From contig CAMFLG010000006.1 in assembly GCA_945957495.1 (NCBI GenBank), positions 1-23,098 of the forward strand: DNA of 23,098 nt, read 5' to 3'. The notes beneath the pieces were generated by a model that ran no database searches, was not told where the DNA came from, and worked only from the letters and a program-made list of their open reading frames with translations. Shown one piece after another: positions 15,972-22,984 of this stretch. Source of the stretch: an uncultured Pseudorhodobacter sp. (GTDB taxonomy: Bacteria; Pseudomonadota; Alphaproteobacteria; Rhodobacterales; Rhodobacteraceae). The position numbers and the translations under genes were made by a program. Position 1 is the stretch's first letter; the number at the start of each line of letters is the position of its first letter.

Positions 15972-16736
15972 CTAAAGATAGCCGTCGGCGCGGAAACTGA
16001 CCTCACGGCTTTTGCCGATGATCAGATGGTCATGCAGGGTAATGCCCAAAATCTGCGCCGCCTCTGCAATTTGCGCGGTCATCGAAATATCACTTTCAGA
16101 TGGTGTCGGGTCGCCTGAGGGATGATTGTGAACAAGGATCAAAGCGCTGGCATTCACCTCCAGCGCGCGCTTGACCACTTCGCGCGGGTAGACTGGCACA
16201 TGATCGACGGTGCCCTTCGCCTGTTCCTCATCCGCAATCAGCACGTTCTTGCGATCCAGAAACAGGATGCGGAACTGTTCGGTTTCGCGGTGCGCCATGG
16301 TGGTGTGGCAATAGTCCAGCAGCGCATCCCAGGATGACAGAACCGGCTGGTTCATCACCCGCGCCCGCATCAGCCGCTGTGCCGCCGCCTCGACGATCTT
16401 CAACTCCTGCACAACCGTATCGCCAACCCCCTTCACCATGGTCAAGCGTGCCGGAGAGGCTGAAATCACCCGGTTGAAATCGCCAAACGTGTCCAGCAGC
16501 AGACGCGCCAATGGCTTTACGTCCTGTCGGGGAATGGCGCGGAACAGCACGAGTTCCAGCAATTCATAGTCCGGCATCGCCTGCGCGCCGCCCTGCATGA
16601 AGCGTTGGCGCAAGCGTTGGCGATGATCGCCAATATAGGATGGCAGCTTTGTCGGCAGCGCCGCAGCCTCCGCCTCGTCCTCGGCGGGCAGGAACAGCGG
16701 CAAGGCGGCTTCATGAAAGGCACGGGGGGGGTTCAT
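15972..16736 (-). CDS. radC: RadC-family JAB/MPN-domain protein
   Basis: 254 residues. The N-terminal helix-hairpin-helix region (GDHRQRLRQRFMQGG, YELLELVLFRAIPRQDVKPL, GVGDTVVQELKIVEAAAQR) and the C-terminal JAB domain with the complete metal motif HNHPSGDPTPSESD (H203, H205, D216) identify RadC. The JAMM fold is that of metalloproteases, yet no substrate is established; the old label of DNA repair protein is weakly supported, and relatives are linked to mobile elements and competence. The ribosome-binding site is weak (CGGGG). It lies 49 bases behind the flavoenzyme gene and converges on the PBP-OmpA gene, whose stop is 5 bases from its own. It seems to be an ordinary chromosomal copy. Confidence 0.93.
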   Translation of the reverse strand: MNPPRAFHEAALPLFLPAEDEAEAAALPTKLPSYIGDHRQRLRQRFMQGGAQAMPDYELLELVLFRAIPRQDVKPLARLLLDTFGDFNRVISASPARLTMVKGVGDTVVQELKIVEAAAQRLMRARVMNQPVLSSWDALLDYCHTTMAHRETEQFRILFLDRKNVLIADEEQAKGTVDHVPVYPREVVKRALEVNASALILVHNHPSGDPTPSESDISMTAQIAEAAQILGITLHDHLIIGKSREVSFRADGYL

Positions 16737-16785
16737 GCCCCGAAAGCTGGCACATTCAGGTGAACAAAGCGTTAAGACCCCCGCC

Positions 16786-18819
16786 TTACATCACCGAAAC
16801 CAGCCGCAGCGCGTCGTAAATCGCCGCGTGGGTGTTGCGCGCCTCGACCGCATCGCCGATGCGGAACAGTTGGAATCCGGCGGGGCCGCCCGCAAGGGTC
16901 TGCGGCTGATGCGCGATCATCGCGTCATAATCGACCGCCCCAAGGTTCACCGATTGCGGCTTGAGGTCGAAATACAGATCGGCAAGCGGTTGCGTGCCGT
17001 GATTGACCACCACCTGATCGTAATGCGCGGTCTTGCCCAGCGCCATATAGTCGGAATCGATCGTCGCTTTGATCAGGTTGCCGTCGCGCTCTACCCCCGA
17101 AAGGCGGTAGGTGACGGTAAAGGTCACGTCCTTGTTCTGCAGCGCCCGCATATAGGGCACCAGGTTCATCGCCATGACCTCGGGCGCAAAGCTGCGGTCG
17201 CGGGTCATCAGCTCTACTTTTGCCCCGGCTTCCGCCAGGGTCTGCGCCGCCTGCAACGCGGTGTGATCGCCCGCATCGTCGTAGATCAGCACGTTCGACC
17301 CCGGCTTCACATCACCCGAAAGAATGTCCCAGGCCGAAACCGTCAGGTCATTGCCGAAAGTCAGGATATCCTTTTCCGGCAAGCCGCCCGTGGCCACGAT
17401 CACCACATCAGGGCGCTCTGCCAGCACATCCGCCGCCTCTGCCCAGGTGTTGAAGCGGAACTCGACCCCGCGCGCCGCGCATTGCGCCATGCGCCAGTCG
17501 ATGATGCCGATCATTTCGGCCCGGCGTTTGGTTTGCGCGGTCAGCCGCACTTGCCCGCCCGCCTGCGCCGCCGCCTCGAACACAGTCACGCGGTGGCCCC
17601 GCTCTGCCGCAACGCGCGCGGCCTCCAACCCGGCGGGGCCCGCGCCCACTACAACAATACGCTTCTGCACCGCCGCAGGCGCGATATCATGCGGCATCGT
17701 CTCTTCCCGCCCGGTCGATGGGTTGTGGATGCACAGCGCCATACCCCCCTGATAGATGCGGTCCAGGCAATAGGTGGCGCCAACGCAGGGGCGAATATCC
17801 TCCTCGCGGCCTTCGACGATCTTCCGCACGATATGCGGATCGGCCATATGCGCGCGGGTCATGCCTACCATATCCAACTGCCCCGACTGGATCGCATAGC
17901 GCGCCGTCGCCACATCGGGAATGCGCGCGGCGTGGAAGGTGGGCATGCCAACCTCGGCCCGCACCCGCCCGGCAAAATCCAGATGCGGCGCAGATTTCAT
18001 CCCCTGAATCGGGATCACATCGGTCATCGCCGGATCGGTGAAAATCCGGCCCTTGATGATGTTGAGGAAATCGACGTTGCCGGAATCGCGCAGCATCTTG
18101 CCGATGGCAATGCCCTCATCCGCCGAAATCCCGCCATCCTCTGCCTCATCCGCCGTATAACGCACGCCCAGCAGGAACCCCGCGCCGACCCGTTTGCGGC
18201 AGGCGGCCAGCACCTCCATGGTAAAGCGCGCCCGGTTCTCCAGACTGCCGCCATAGGGCGAGGGCAGGGCGTTGGTCAGCGGCGACATGAACTGATCCAT
18301 CAGGTGGCCGTAGCATTCAAACTCCACCCCATCCAAACCCGCCTCTTTCATCCGTTCGGCGGCGTCGGCAAAATCGGTGATCACGCGGGCAATGTCCCAA
18401 TCCTCGATCACCTTGGGAAAGGCCCGGTGGCTGGGTTCGCGCGCGGGGCCAGCTGCCAGAACCGGCAGCCAGTCGCCCTTGTCCCAGCGGGTGCGGCGGC
18501 CAAGATGGGTCAACTGGATCATCACGGCGGCGCCCGCCTCGTGGCAGTCATCGGCAATGCGGCGCATCCACGGCACCACCTCGTCCTTATAGGCCAGCAC
18601 GTTGTTGAACACCGGCGGGCTGTCTTTCGACACCGCCGCCGACCCCGCGGTCATCACCATCGCCACCCCGGCGCGGGCGCGTTCAAGATGATACAGGCGA
18701 TAGCGGTCCTTCGGCATGCCATCCTCGGGATAGGCAGGCTCATGGCTGGTTGTCATGATCCGGTTGCGCAGGGTCAGGTGCTTCAACTGATAGGGTTGCA
18801 ACAGCGGATCGTTCGACAT
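16786..18819 (-). CDS. NADH:flavin oxidoreductase of the TMADH/2,4-dienoyl-CoA reductase type, possibly an N-methyl amino acid demethylase
   Basis: 677 residues from an ATG with GGAGG 5 bases ahead. The N-terminal half is an Old Yellow Enzyme FMN barrel (LKHLTLRNRIMTTSHEP, MIQLTHLGRRTRW, DGVEFECYGHLMDQFMSPLT, NALPSPYGGSLENRARFTME). The C-terminal half is a nucleotide-binding part (RIVVVGAGPAGLEAARVAAE, VVIVATGG, RIGDAVEARNTHAAIYDAL). This architecture fits trimethylamine/dimethylamine dehydrogenases, dienoyl-CoA reductase and N-methylproline (stachydrine, hydroxyproline betaine) demethylases. The iron-sulfur motif reads CVGATYC then, 12 residues on, CIHNP: the second of the four usual cysteines is Ala. 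From the wording of this motif I lean towards the N-methylproline demethylase branch, but no other betaine genes are nearby. It is divergent from a TetR regulator that probably controls it. Confidence 0.82.
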   Translation of the reverse strand: MSNDPLLQPYQLKHLTLRNRIMTTSHEPAYPEDGMPKDRYRLYHLERARAGVAMVMTAGSAAVSKDSPPVFNNVLAYKDEVVPWMRRIADDCHEAGAAVMIQLTHLGRRTRWDKGDWLPVLAAGPAREPSHRAFPKVIEDWDIARVITDFADAAERMKEAGLDGVEFECYGHLMDQFMSPLTNALPSPYGGSLENRARFTMEVLAACRKRVGAGFLLGVRYTADEAEDGGISADEGIAIGKMLRDSGNVDFLNIIKGRIFTDPAMTDVIPIQGMKSAPHLDFAGRVRAEVGMPTFHAARIPDVATARYAIQSGQLDMVGMTRAHMADPHIVRKIVEGREEDIRPCVGATYCLDRIYQGGMALCIHNPSTGREETMPHDIAPAAVQKRIVVVGAGPAGLEAARVAAERGHRVTVFEAAAQAGGQVRLTAQTKRRAEMIGIIDWRMAQCAARGVEFRFNTWAEAADVLAERPDVVIVATGGLPEKDILTFGNDLTVSAWDILSGDVKPGSNVLIYDDAGDHTALQAAQTLAEAGAKVELMTRDRSFAPEVMAMNLVPYMRALQNKDVTFTVTYRLSGVERDGNLIKATIDSDYMALGKTAHYDQVVVNHGTQPLADLYFDLKPQSVNLGAVDYDAMIAHQPQTLAGGPAGFQLFRIGDAVEARNTHAAIYDALRLVSVM

Positions 18820-18862
18820 TTTGGCCTCCGGGCAATGGGATGCGGCGAGGAAACCAAAAATC

Positions 18863-18874
18863 GACACATGTGTC
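18863..18874. promoter_or_regulatory. Palindromic operator candidate between the flavoenzyme and tetR genes
   Basis: GACACATGTGTC is a perfect 12-bp palindrome in the 116-base divergent intergenic region. On the minus strand it overlaps TTGACA (18876-18871), an exact -35 consensus for the flavoenzyme gene, although a matching -10 is poor. A TetR dimer bound here would block that promoter. Placement is seen; the protein-DNA pairing is inferred. Confidence 0.5.
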
Positions 18875-18900
18875 AAGTCTTGAGTCGCCCCCGAACCTTG

Positions 18901-18929
18901 TTGCGCAAAGCCGCCCGCCCGCCTAGGTT
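18901..18929 (+). promoter_or_regulatory. Candidate promoter for the tetR gene, giving a leaderless mRNA
   Basis: TTGCGC (18901-18906), 17 bases, TAGGTT (18924-18929). The start of transcription would fall at or next to the ATG at 18936, and no Shine-Dalgarno sequence stands ahead of it. Weak consensus matches, so tentative. Confidence 0.3.
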
Positions 18930-18935
18930 TGCGCC

Positions 18936-19568
18936 ATGACAAAACCGCATGAAACCGAGACGGGATGGCGCGGATCGCGTGAAGGTTGGCTGGAGGCCGC
19001 TTATGCCGTTCTGATCCGCGAAGGCGTGGACGCGGTAAAGATCCTGCCCCTGGCAGAGCATTTGAAACTGTCGCGCACCAGCTTCTACTGGCATTTCGAA
19101 AACCGCGAGGCGCTGTTGCTGGCCTTGGCAGAAATGTGGGCCAGCCGCACCACAAGGCCACTGATCGCCGCTACCGAAGGCAGTGCAGAAACCGAAACCG
19201 AGGCGATGCTGAACGTCATCGGATGTTTTCTGCGCCCGGAAACCTTTGATGCAAAAATGGAATTCGCCATGCGCGGTTGGGGGCTGAAGGATGCCGCCAT
19301 TCTGGCGCAGGTGGCCGAAGCCGATCACGCCCGGCTGAAGGCACTGGGCGCCATGCTGGAACGCTGGGGGCATTCCCCCCACGACGCCGATGTGCGGGCG
19401 CGCACGATCTATCTGGTGCAGATCGGCTATATCTCGATGCAGGTCGAGGAAACGCTGGAAACCCGCATGACGCGGATTCCGAACTATGTGGAAATTTACA
19501 CTGGCCGCAAACCCGAACCGCGCGAGGTGGCGCGGTTTCGCGCGCGGTTCGGGGCGGGCGGGAATTGA
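18936..19568 (+). CDS. TetR/AcrR family transcriptional regulator
   Basis: 210 residues. The N-terminal helix-turn-helix is clear: WLEAAYAVLIREGVDAVKIL then PLAEHLKLSRTSFYWHFENR and EALLLALAEMW (about residues 15-68), with the TetR signature FYWHF. The C-terminal ligand domain is all-helical and has a segment (FDAKMEFAMRGWGLKDAAIL) seen in many TetR proteins that respond to small hydrophobic or amine compounds. It is divergent from the flavoenzyme gene with a palindrome between them, so the likely job is repression of that gene and of itself, with a substrate of the enzyme as inducer (inference). The PNPOx-fold gene starts 55 bases downstream and may be in the same transcript. Confidence 0.9.
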   Translation: MTKPHETETGWRGSREGWLEAAYAVLIREGVDAVKILPLAEHLKLSRTSFYWHFENREALLLALAEMWASRTTRPLIAATEGSAETETEAMLNVIGCFLRPETFDAKMEFAMRGWGLKDAAILAQVAEADHARLKALGAMLERWGHSPHDADVRARTIYLVQIGYISMQVEETLETRMTRIPNYVEIYTGRKPEPREVARFRARFGAGGN

Positions 19569-19623
19569 CACTTTGGCAACCAAACACCCAACGGCGGCTT
19601 TGGCGCGTTGGCATGAGGACGGA

Positions 19624-20277
19624 ATGGTGCATAAGTCGCATTTGAAGCCGGAATATCTGATCAAGACAGATGATGATCTGCGGTCGCTGTTTCCCGCCAC
19701 CCACACCCTCGCCCTTGTTAAGTGCCAAGACCACCTGGACAAGCACGCCCGGGAATTCATCCGGCGGTCGCCGTTTCTGTGCATCGGCACCCAATCGCCG
19801 GATGGAATGGCCGATGTTAGCCCGCGCGGCGATCCCTGCGGCTTTGTGAAGGTTCTGGATGACCAGACGCTGCTGATCCCGGACCGGCCGGGCAACAATC
19901 GTCTGGACACGCAAAGCAACATTCTGGCCAATCCGGCTGTCGGCCTTCTGTTCATGGTTCCAGGGTTTGATGACACGCTGCGGATCAATGGCACGGCGCA
20001 GATCACCCGCGATCCGGAGCTGCTGGCCCAGCTGGCGGTGAATGAACGCCAACCCACGGTCGCCATCGTCGTTTCGGTCAAAGAGGTGTTTCTGCACTGC
20101 GCCAAGGCATTTCGGCGGTCAAAACTGTGGGATCCCGCCGCGCTGCAGGATCGCCACGAAATGCCGTCGCTGGTCACGATGATCCTTGATCAGACGACAG
20201 GCGCGCCCGACGACCCGGCCCAGTTGCAAAAGAACGATGCCGATCTGGAAGAGGCCTATCGGACCTCGATGTACTAG
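19624..20277 (+). CDS. Pyridoxamine 5'-phosphate oxidase-fold flavin-binding protein
   Basis: 217 residues from an ATG at 19624 with GAGGA just ahead; the frame stays open further upstream, so a longer form is possible. The split-barrel PNPOx fold is marked by LDKHAREFIRRSPFLCIGTQ, DGMADVSPRGDPCGFVKVLD, LLIPDRPGNNRLDTQSNIL and NPAVGLLFMVPGFDDTLRIN, ending with HCAKAFRRSKLW. The SPRGD and PDRPGNNR strings are typical of the MSMEG_1061-type subfamily. Such proteins bind FMN or F420 and reduce or oxidise small molecules; the substrate is unknown and the name does not mean it makes vitamin B6. It may work with the neighbouring flavoenzyme under the same TetR protein. Confidence 0.85.
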   Translation: MVHKSHLKPEYLIKTDDDLRSLFPATHTLALVKCQDHLDKHAREFIRRSPFLCIGTQSPDGMADVSPRGDPCGFVKVLDDQTLLIPDRPGNNRLDTQSNILANPAVGLLFMVPGFDDTLRINGTAQITRDPELLAQLAVNERQPTVAIVVSVKEVFLHCAKAFRRSKLWDPAALQDRHEMPSLVTMILDQTTGAPDDPAQLQKNDADLEEAYRTSMY

Positions 20278-20278
20278 A

Positions 20279-20333
20279 GCCGCCTCACGCCAAGGTCTCC
20301 CTCTGCCAGCCATCCAGAAACTCCACCCGGTCG
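20279..20333. repeat. Diverged direct repeat, copy A
   Basis: This 55-base stretch matches 20690-20744 without gaps at 45 of 55 positions by hand count, including a 20-base identical run. The match covers the stop codon and a few bases of 3' flank of the ycaQ-like gene as well as the last 15 or so codons. Confidence 0.75.
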
Positions 20334-20360
20334 CGGCTGCCAAGGAAAGCCCTGAGCGCA
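20279..20360 (-). pseudogene. Remnant of a second ycaQ-like gene (C-terminus only)
   Basis: On the minus strand this stretch encodes FALRAFLGSRDRVEFLDGWQ then RETLA and a stop, matching the end of the intact neighbour (DRVEFLDGWQREGLG). There is no upstream coding sequence: the frame meets TGA just before FQYRRF, and the small membrane ORF ends there. It is therefore a 3' scrap of a paralogous or transferred copy, lying 1 base from the stop of the PNPOx-fold gene. Confidence 0.6.
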
Positions 20361-20366
20361 AAGCGC

Positions 20367-20573
20367 CTATACTGGAATCAGTTCGACGCAGTTGATTTCG
20401 TAATATGCTACCGCAAGAACCGCACCGATGATGATCCCCGAAAAGGCCATGGCGACTACCGAATACCATCTACCGAACCTTGCTAACCCGCAGCCTACGG
20501 CCAATCCAACCAGGAGAAAGCCCCAACTTTGGGGAAGGAAAAGCGCTGAGCGGACGCATTCTGCGTAGGTCAT
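20367..20573 (-). CDS. Small putative two-helix membrane protein
   Basis: 68 residues, not recognised. It starts MTYAECVRSALFLPQS, followed by one hydrophobic stretch (WGFLLVGLAVGCGLARFG) and a second, longer one (VVAMAFSGIIIGAVLAVAYY), so two membrane helices are likely, with a short Arg-containing turn between. The ribosome-binding site is only fair (GGATCGAG 5 bases ahead). It sits between a ycaQ remnant and the intact ycaQ gene, in a stretch visibly richer in A/T than its neighbours, which hints at insertion or at a relic. It may be a real small protein or a chance frame; the hydrophobic pattern favours the former slightly. The 115 bases from 20574 to 20689 hold nothing I can support. Confidence 0.4.
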   Translation of the reverse strand: MTYAECVRSALFLPQSWGFLLVGLAVGCGLARFGRWYSVVAMAFSGIIIGAVLAVAYYEINCVELIPV

Positions 20574-20689
20574 GTAAACTCGATCCGTATTGATAGCATC
20601 CAGCGCCTTTTAGGGCCGGTATGCAAACTTCACGATTTGCTGGCCGCGCGTCAACGTCCACTTCGTCCCGCTGCGCGCTCATTCAATGG

Positions 20690-20744
20690 GCCGCCTCACC
20701 CCAACCCTTCCCGTTGCCACCCATCCAGAAACTCCACCCGATCA
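20690..20744. repeat. Diverged direct repeat, copy B (3' end of intact ycaQ-like gene)
   Basis: This is the counterpart of 20279-20333 and contains the last codons, stop and immediate 3' flank of the intact gene. The shared flank shows that more than a coding domain was copied. Confidence 0.75.
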
Positions 20745-21904
20745 CAGTCGGCAAACGCCGCCAGCCGGGCCAGTTCCGCCTCCAGCCGCGCCATCCGCCC
20801 GGCGCCCAGCTTTACCCCCGCCTCGGGCCAGAACGCCTTGACCCGCAGGGCCGAGGCGTCGCGGAAGGCTTTCACGTCGATCCGCCCGATGATCCGGTCG
20901 CCTTCCAGCACCGGAAAGACGTAATAACCGTATTGGCGCTTTGCCTCGGGCACAAAGACCTCGATGCGGTAGAAGAACCCGAACAGAAACTCCGCCCGGT
21001 CGCGGTCGCGCAGGGCGGGGTCAAAGGGCGACAGAATGCGCAGCCGTCCGGTGGGTTCCGGCGCCAGCGCCGCCTGATCGAACACGTCGGGCCGGGCAAA
21101 GCTGCGCTTCTTCTGCCCTTTGGCGCCTTCGATTTCGATCTCGATAATCTCGCCCTGCGCCAGTGCCGCCTTGGCCCAGGCCTTCGCCTCTTCTGGCCGC
21201 AGCGTGTGCCAATAGGCCCGCAACTCGGACGCATCTGCAAAGCCAAGGTTATCCAGTGCCGTGCGGTTCAGGGCGTCGATCATCGCCGCCTCATCCGGCG
21301 CTGCGGCGCGGTGGACTGCAGGGATCACCCGCTCTGGCAGGTCATACACCTTCTGAAAACCATCGCGGCGGCTGATCGCCAGTTGCCCGGTGTGCCACAG
21401 CCATTCCAGCGCGGTTTTCGATGGGTGCCAATCCCACCAGCCGCCCTTGCCGCGTTCTTCCCCCTCGCCCACATCGCTGACGCTCAGTGGGCCGTCCGCT
21501 TCGATCCGGCGCAGGATCGTGTCCAACTGATCCGTATAGCCATCGCGGAACCACTTCTTCCAGTTCGCCTGCATCCGCACCGCGTTGCGGTCAAACCGGT
21601 GCTGCCACAGCGGGTGCAGCGCCACCGGCAGGATCGAGGCGTCATGTGTCCAATGCTCCCAGACCAGCCGATCCTTCTCGTGCAGCCGTTTCAACGCCTC
21701 AGGCCGATAGCTTTGCCGCCGCGAAAACAGGATCATGTGATGCGCCCGCGCGACGGTGTTGATGCTGTCGATCTGCACGAAACCGATGCGATCAATCAGA
21801 CGCGCCAGATCGGTCCCGCTGGCCGGGCCGGTGGGGGCCTCGGCCAGCGCATGACGATGCAGGAACAGACGGCGGGCGGCGGGGTTTGCAAGCGATGGAA
21901 CCAT
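20696..21904 (-). CDS. YcaQ-type winged-helix DNA glycosylase
   Basis: 402 residues, the usual length for the HTH_42/YcaQ family. E. coli YcaQ (AlkX) is a DNA glycosylase that unhooks interstrand crosslinks; its catalytic motif is Gln-x-Asp. Here FVQIDSINTVARAHH gives Q44 and D46. Other family strings are VWEHWTHDASILP, ILSPFDPALRDRDRAEFLFG, RIEVFVPEAKRQYGYYVFPV and GRIDVKAFR. The start at ATG 21904 follows rfbD by 51 bases on the same strand, so the two may share a transcript. The C-terminus is duplicated downstream as a broken copy. Substrate range (crosslinks or alkylated bases) cannot be judged from sequence. Confidence 0.85.
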   Translation of the reverse strand: MVPSLANPAARRLFLHRHALAEAPTGPASGTDLARLIDRIGFVQIDSINTVARAHHMILFSRRQSYRPEALKRLHEKDRLVWEHWTHDASILPVALHPLWQHRFDRNAVRMQANWKKWFRDGYTDQLDTILRRIEADGPLSVSDVGEGEERGKGGWWDWHPSKTALEWLWHTGQLAISRRDGFQKVYDLPERVIPAVHRAAAPDEAAMIDALNRTALDNLGFADASELRAYWHTLRPEEAKAWAKAALAQGEIIEIEIEGAKGQKKRSFARPDVFDQAALAPEPTGRLRILSPFDPALRDRDRAEFLFGFFYRIEVFVPEAKRQYGYYVFPVLEGDRIIGRIDVKAFRDASALRVKAFWPEAGVKLGAGRMARLEAELARLAAFADCDRVEFLDGWQREGLG

Positions 21905-21955
21905 GACCCAAGGCGTAACAGGTCAAATCCTGCGGTCAACCACGGCTGTGCTGAC

Positions 21956-22813
21956 TCAACTCTGTTCCAGATCGCGCAGAATGTCCTTCAGGCCGATCCG
22001 CCAATCGGGCCGGGTCAAACCAAAGGCGCGCTCGAAACTGCCGTTGTCCAGCCGGGAATTTTTCGGCCGCAGGGCGGGCGTGGGATAGGCCTGCGACGGA
22101 ATATCCTCGACCAGGCAGTCAAGCCCCGCCTGCGCAAAGATCTCGCGCGCGAAATCCGCCCAGCTGACGTCCGGGGCGCCAGACACATGGTAAATGCCCG
22201 CCAAAGCCGCGTCCCGCAGCAACCCGGCCGCCGCCGCCAGACAGGCATCGGCTAGTGCGGCCGCCGGGGTCGGCCCGCCGACCTGATCTGCCACCACGGC
22301 CAGGACGCTGCGCTGCTTTCCCAGCCGCAGCATGGTTTTCACAAAGTTATGCCCATGCGCCGACACCACCCATGAACTGCGCAAAATGGCATAGCGCCCG
22401 CCCGCCGCCTGAACCGCAACCTCACCGGCCCGCTTGCTGCGGCCATAGGCGCCCAAAGGGGCGGTGCTGTCGTCCGGCAGAAAGGGCCGGGTGCCCGCGC
22501 CGTCAAACACATAATCGCTGGAAATATGCACAAACGGCAGGCCGCGCGCCGCTGCCGCCCGCGCCAACGCGCCGGGGGTGGTGCCGTTGACCAACTGCGC
22601 CGTCGCCTCGTCCGTTTCGGCCTTGTCCACCGCCGTATAGGCGACGGCATTGATCACCGCATCGGCATCCGTCTGGGCAACAAGCGCGGCACAGGCCGCC
22701 GGATCGGTGAAATCGGCAAGGCTCCGGTCACAGAACTGCAGCGACATAGCCTGCGCCCGCCGCGCCAGTTCCCGGGCAAGCTGCCCCGTCCCGCCGAAAA
22801 CCAGATATTTCAT
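21956..22813 (-). CDS. rfbD: dTDP-4-dehydrorhamnose reductase
   Basis: 285 residues from ATG 22813; the frame is open up to 22870, but MKYLVFGGTGQLARELA is the natural beginning, with the Rossmann glycine motif GGTGQL at 7-12. Further motifs are DADAVINAVAYTAVDKAETD, VHISSDYVFDG, YGRSKRAGE (catalytic YxxxK), RSSWVVSAHGHNFVKTMLRL and GGPTPAAALADA. The enzyme reduces dTDP-4-keto-L-rhamnose with NAD(P)H in the last step to dTDP-L-rhamnose for surface polysaccharide. The other rfb genes are not in the window. Upstream on the same strand is an APS kinase; downstream is the ycaQ-like gene. The ribosome-binding site (AGGGTG) is moderate. Confidence 0.9.
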   Translation of the reverse strand: MKYLVFGGTGQLARELARRAQAMSLQFCDRSLADFTDPAACAALVAQTDADAVINAVAYTAVDKAETDEATAQLVNGTTPGALARAAAARGLPFVHISSDYVFDGAGTRPFLPDDSTAPLGAYGRSKRAGEVAVQAAGGRYAILRSSWVVSAHGHNFVKTMLRLGKQRSVLAVVADQVGGPTPAAALADACLAAAAGLLRDAALAGIYHVSGAPDVSWADFAREIFAQAGLDCLVEDIPSQAYPTPALRPKNSRLDNGSFERAFGLTRPDWRIGLKDILRDLEQS

Positions 22814-22947
22814 GTCACACCCTGCGTTCCGCTCGGTCGCACTGTGGCTGTACTGCCCGTCAAGCAGCACGCCGATCCAGCGTCAAGCCATGATCCCCAA
22901 ACGCATGCCCACGCCCTTCCAACACCATGACCCAGCCGGGAACGGCG

Positions 22948-22970
22948 CCCGCATCCGCGTTGGATGCAGG
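22948..22970 (-). promoter_or_regulatory. Hairpin between the APS kinase gene and rfbD
   Basis: On the minus strand CCTGCATCC and GGATGCGGG pair over 9 positions (one G-U) around an AACGC loop, 14 bases behind the APS kinase stop. No T-run follows, so it is not a standard intrinsic terminator; it may protect the 3' end of the upstream message. The rest of the 171-base gap shows nothing I can support. Confidence 0.35.
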
Positions 22971-22984
22971 CGTCACTCCTGATG

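Noticed and set aside
16735..18939. 734-residue plus-strand open frame opposite the flavoenzyme gene
   Set aside because: His/Arg-rich shadow translation; the minus-strand frame has clear FMN and nucleotide-binding motifs.
20621..22255. 544-residue plus-strand open frame opposite ycaQ-like and rfbD genes
   Set aside because: Crosses two genes on the other strand and has no domain signature.
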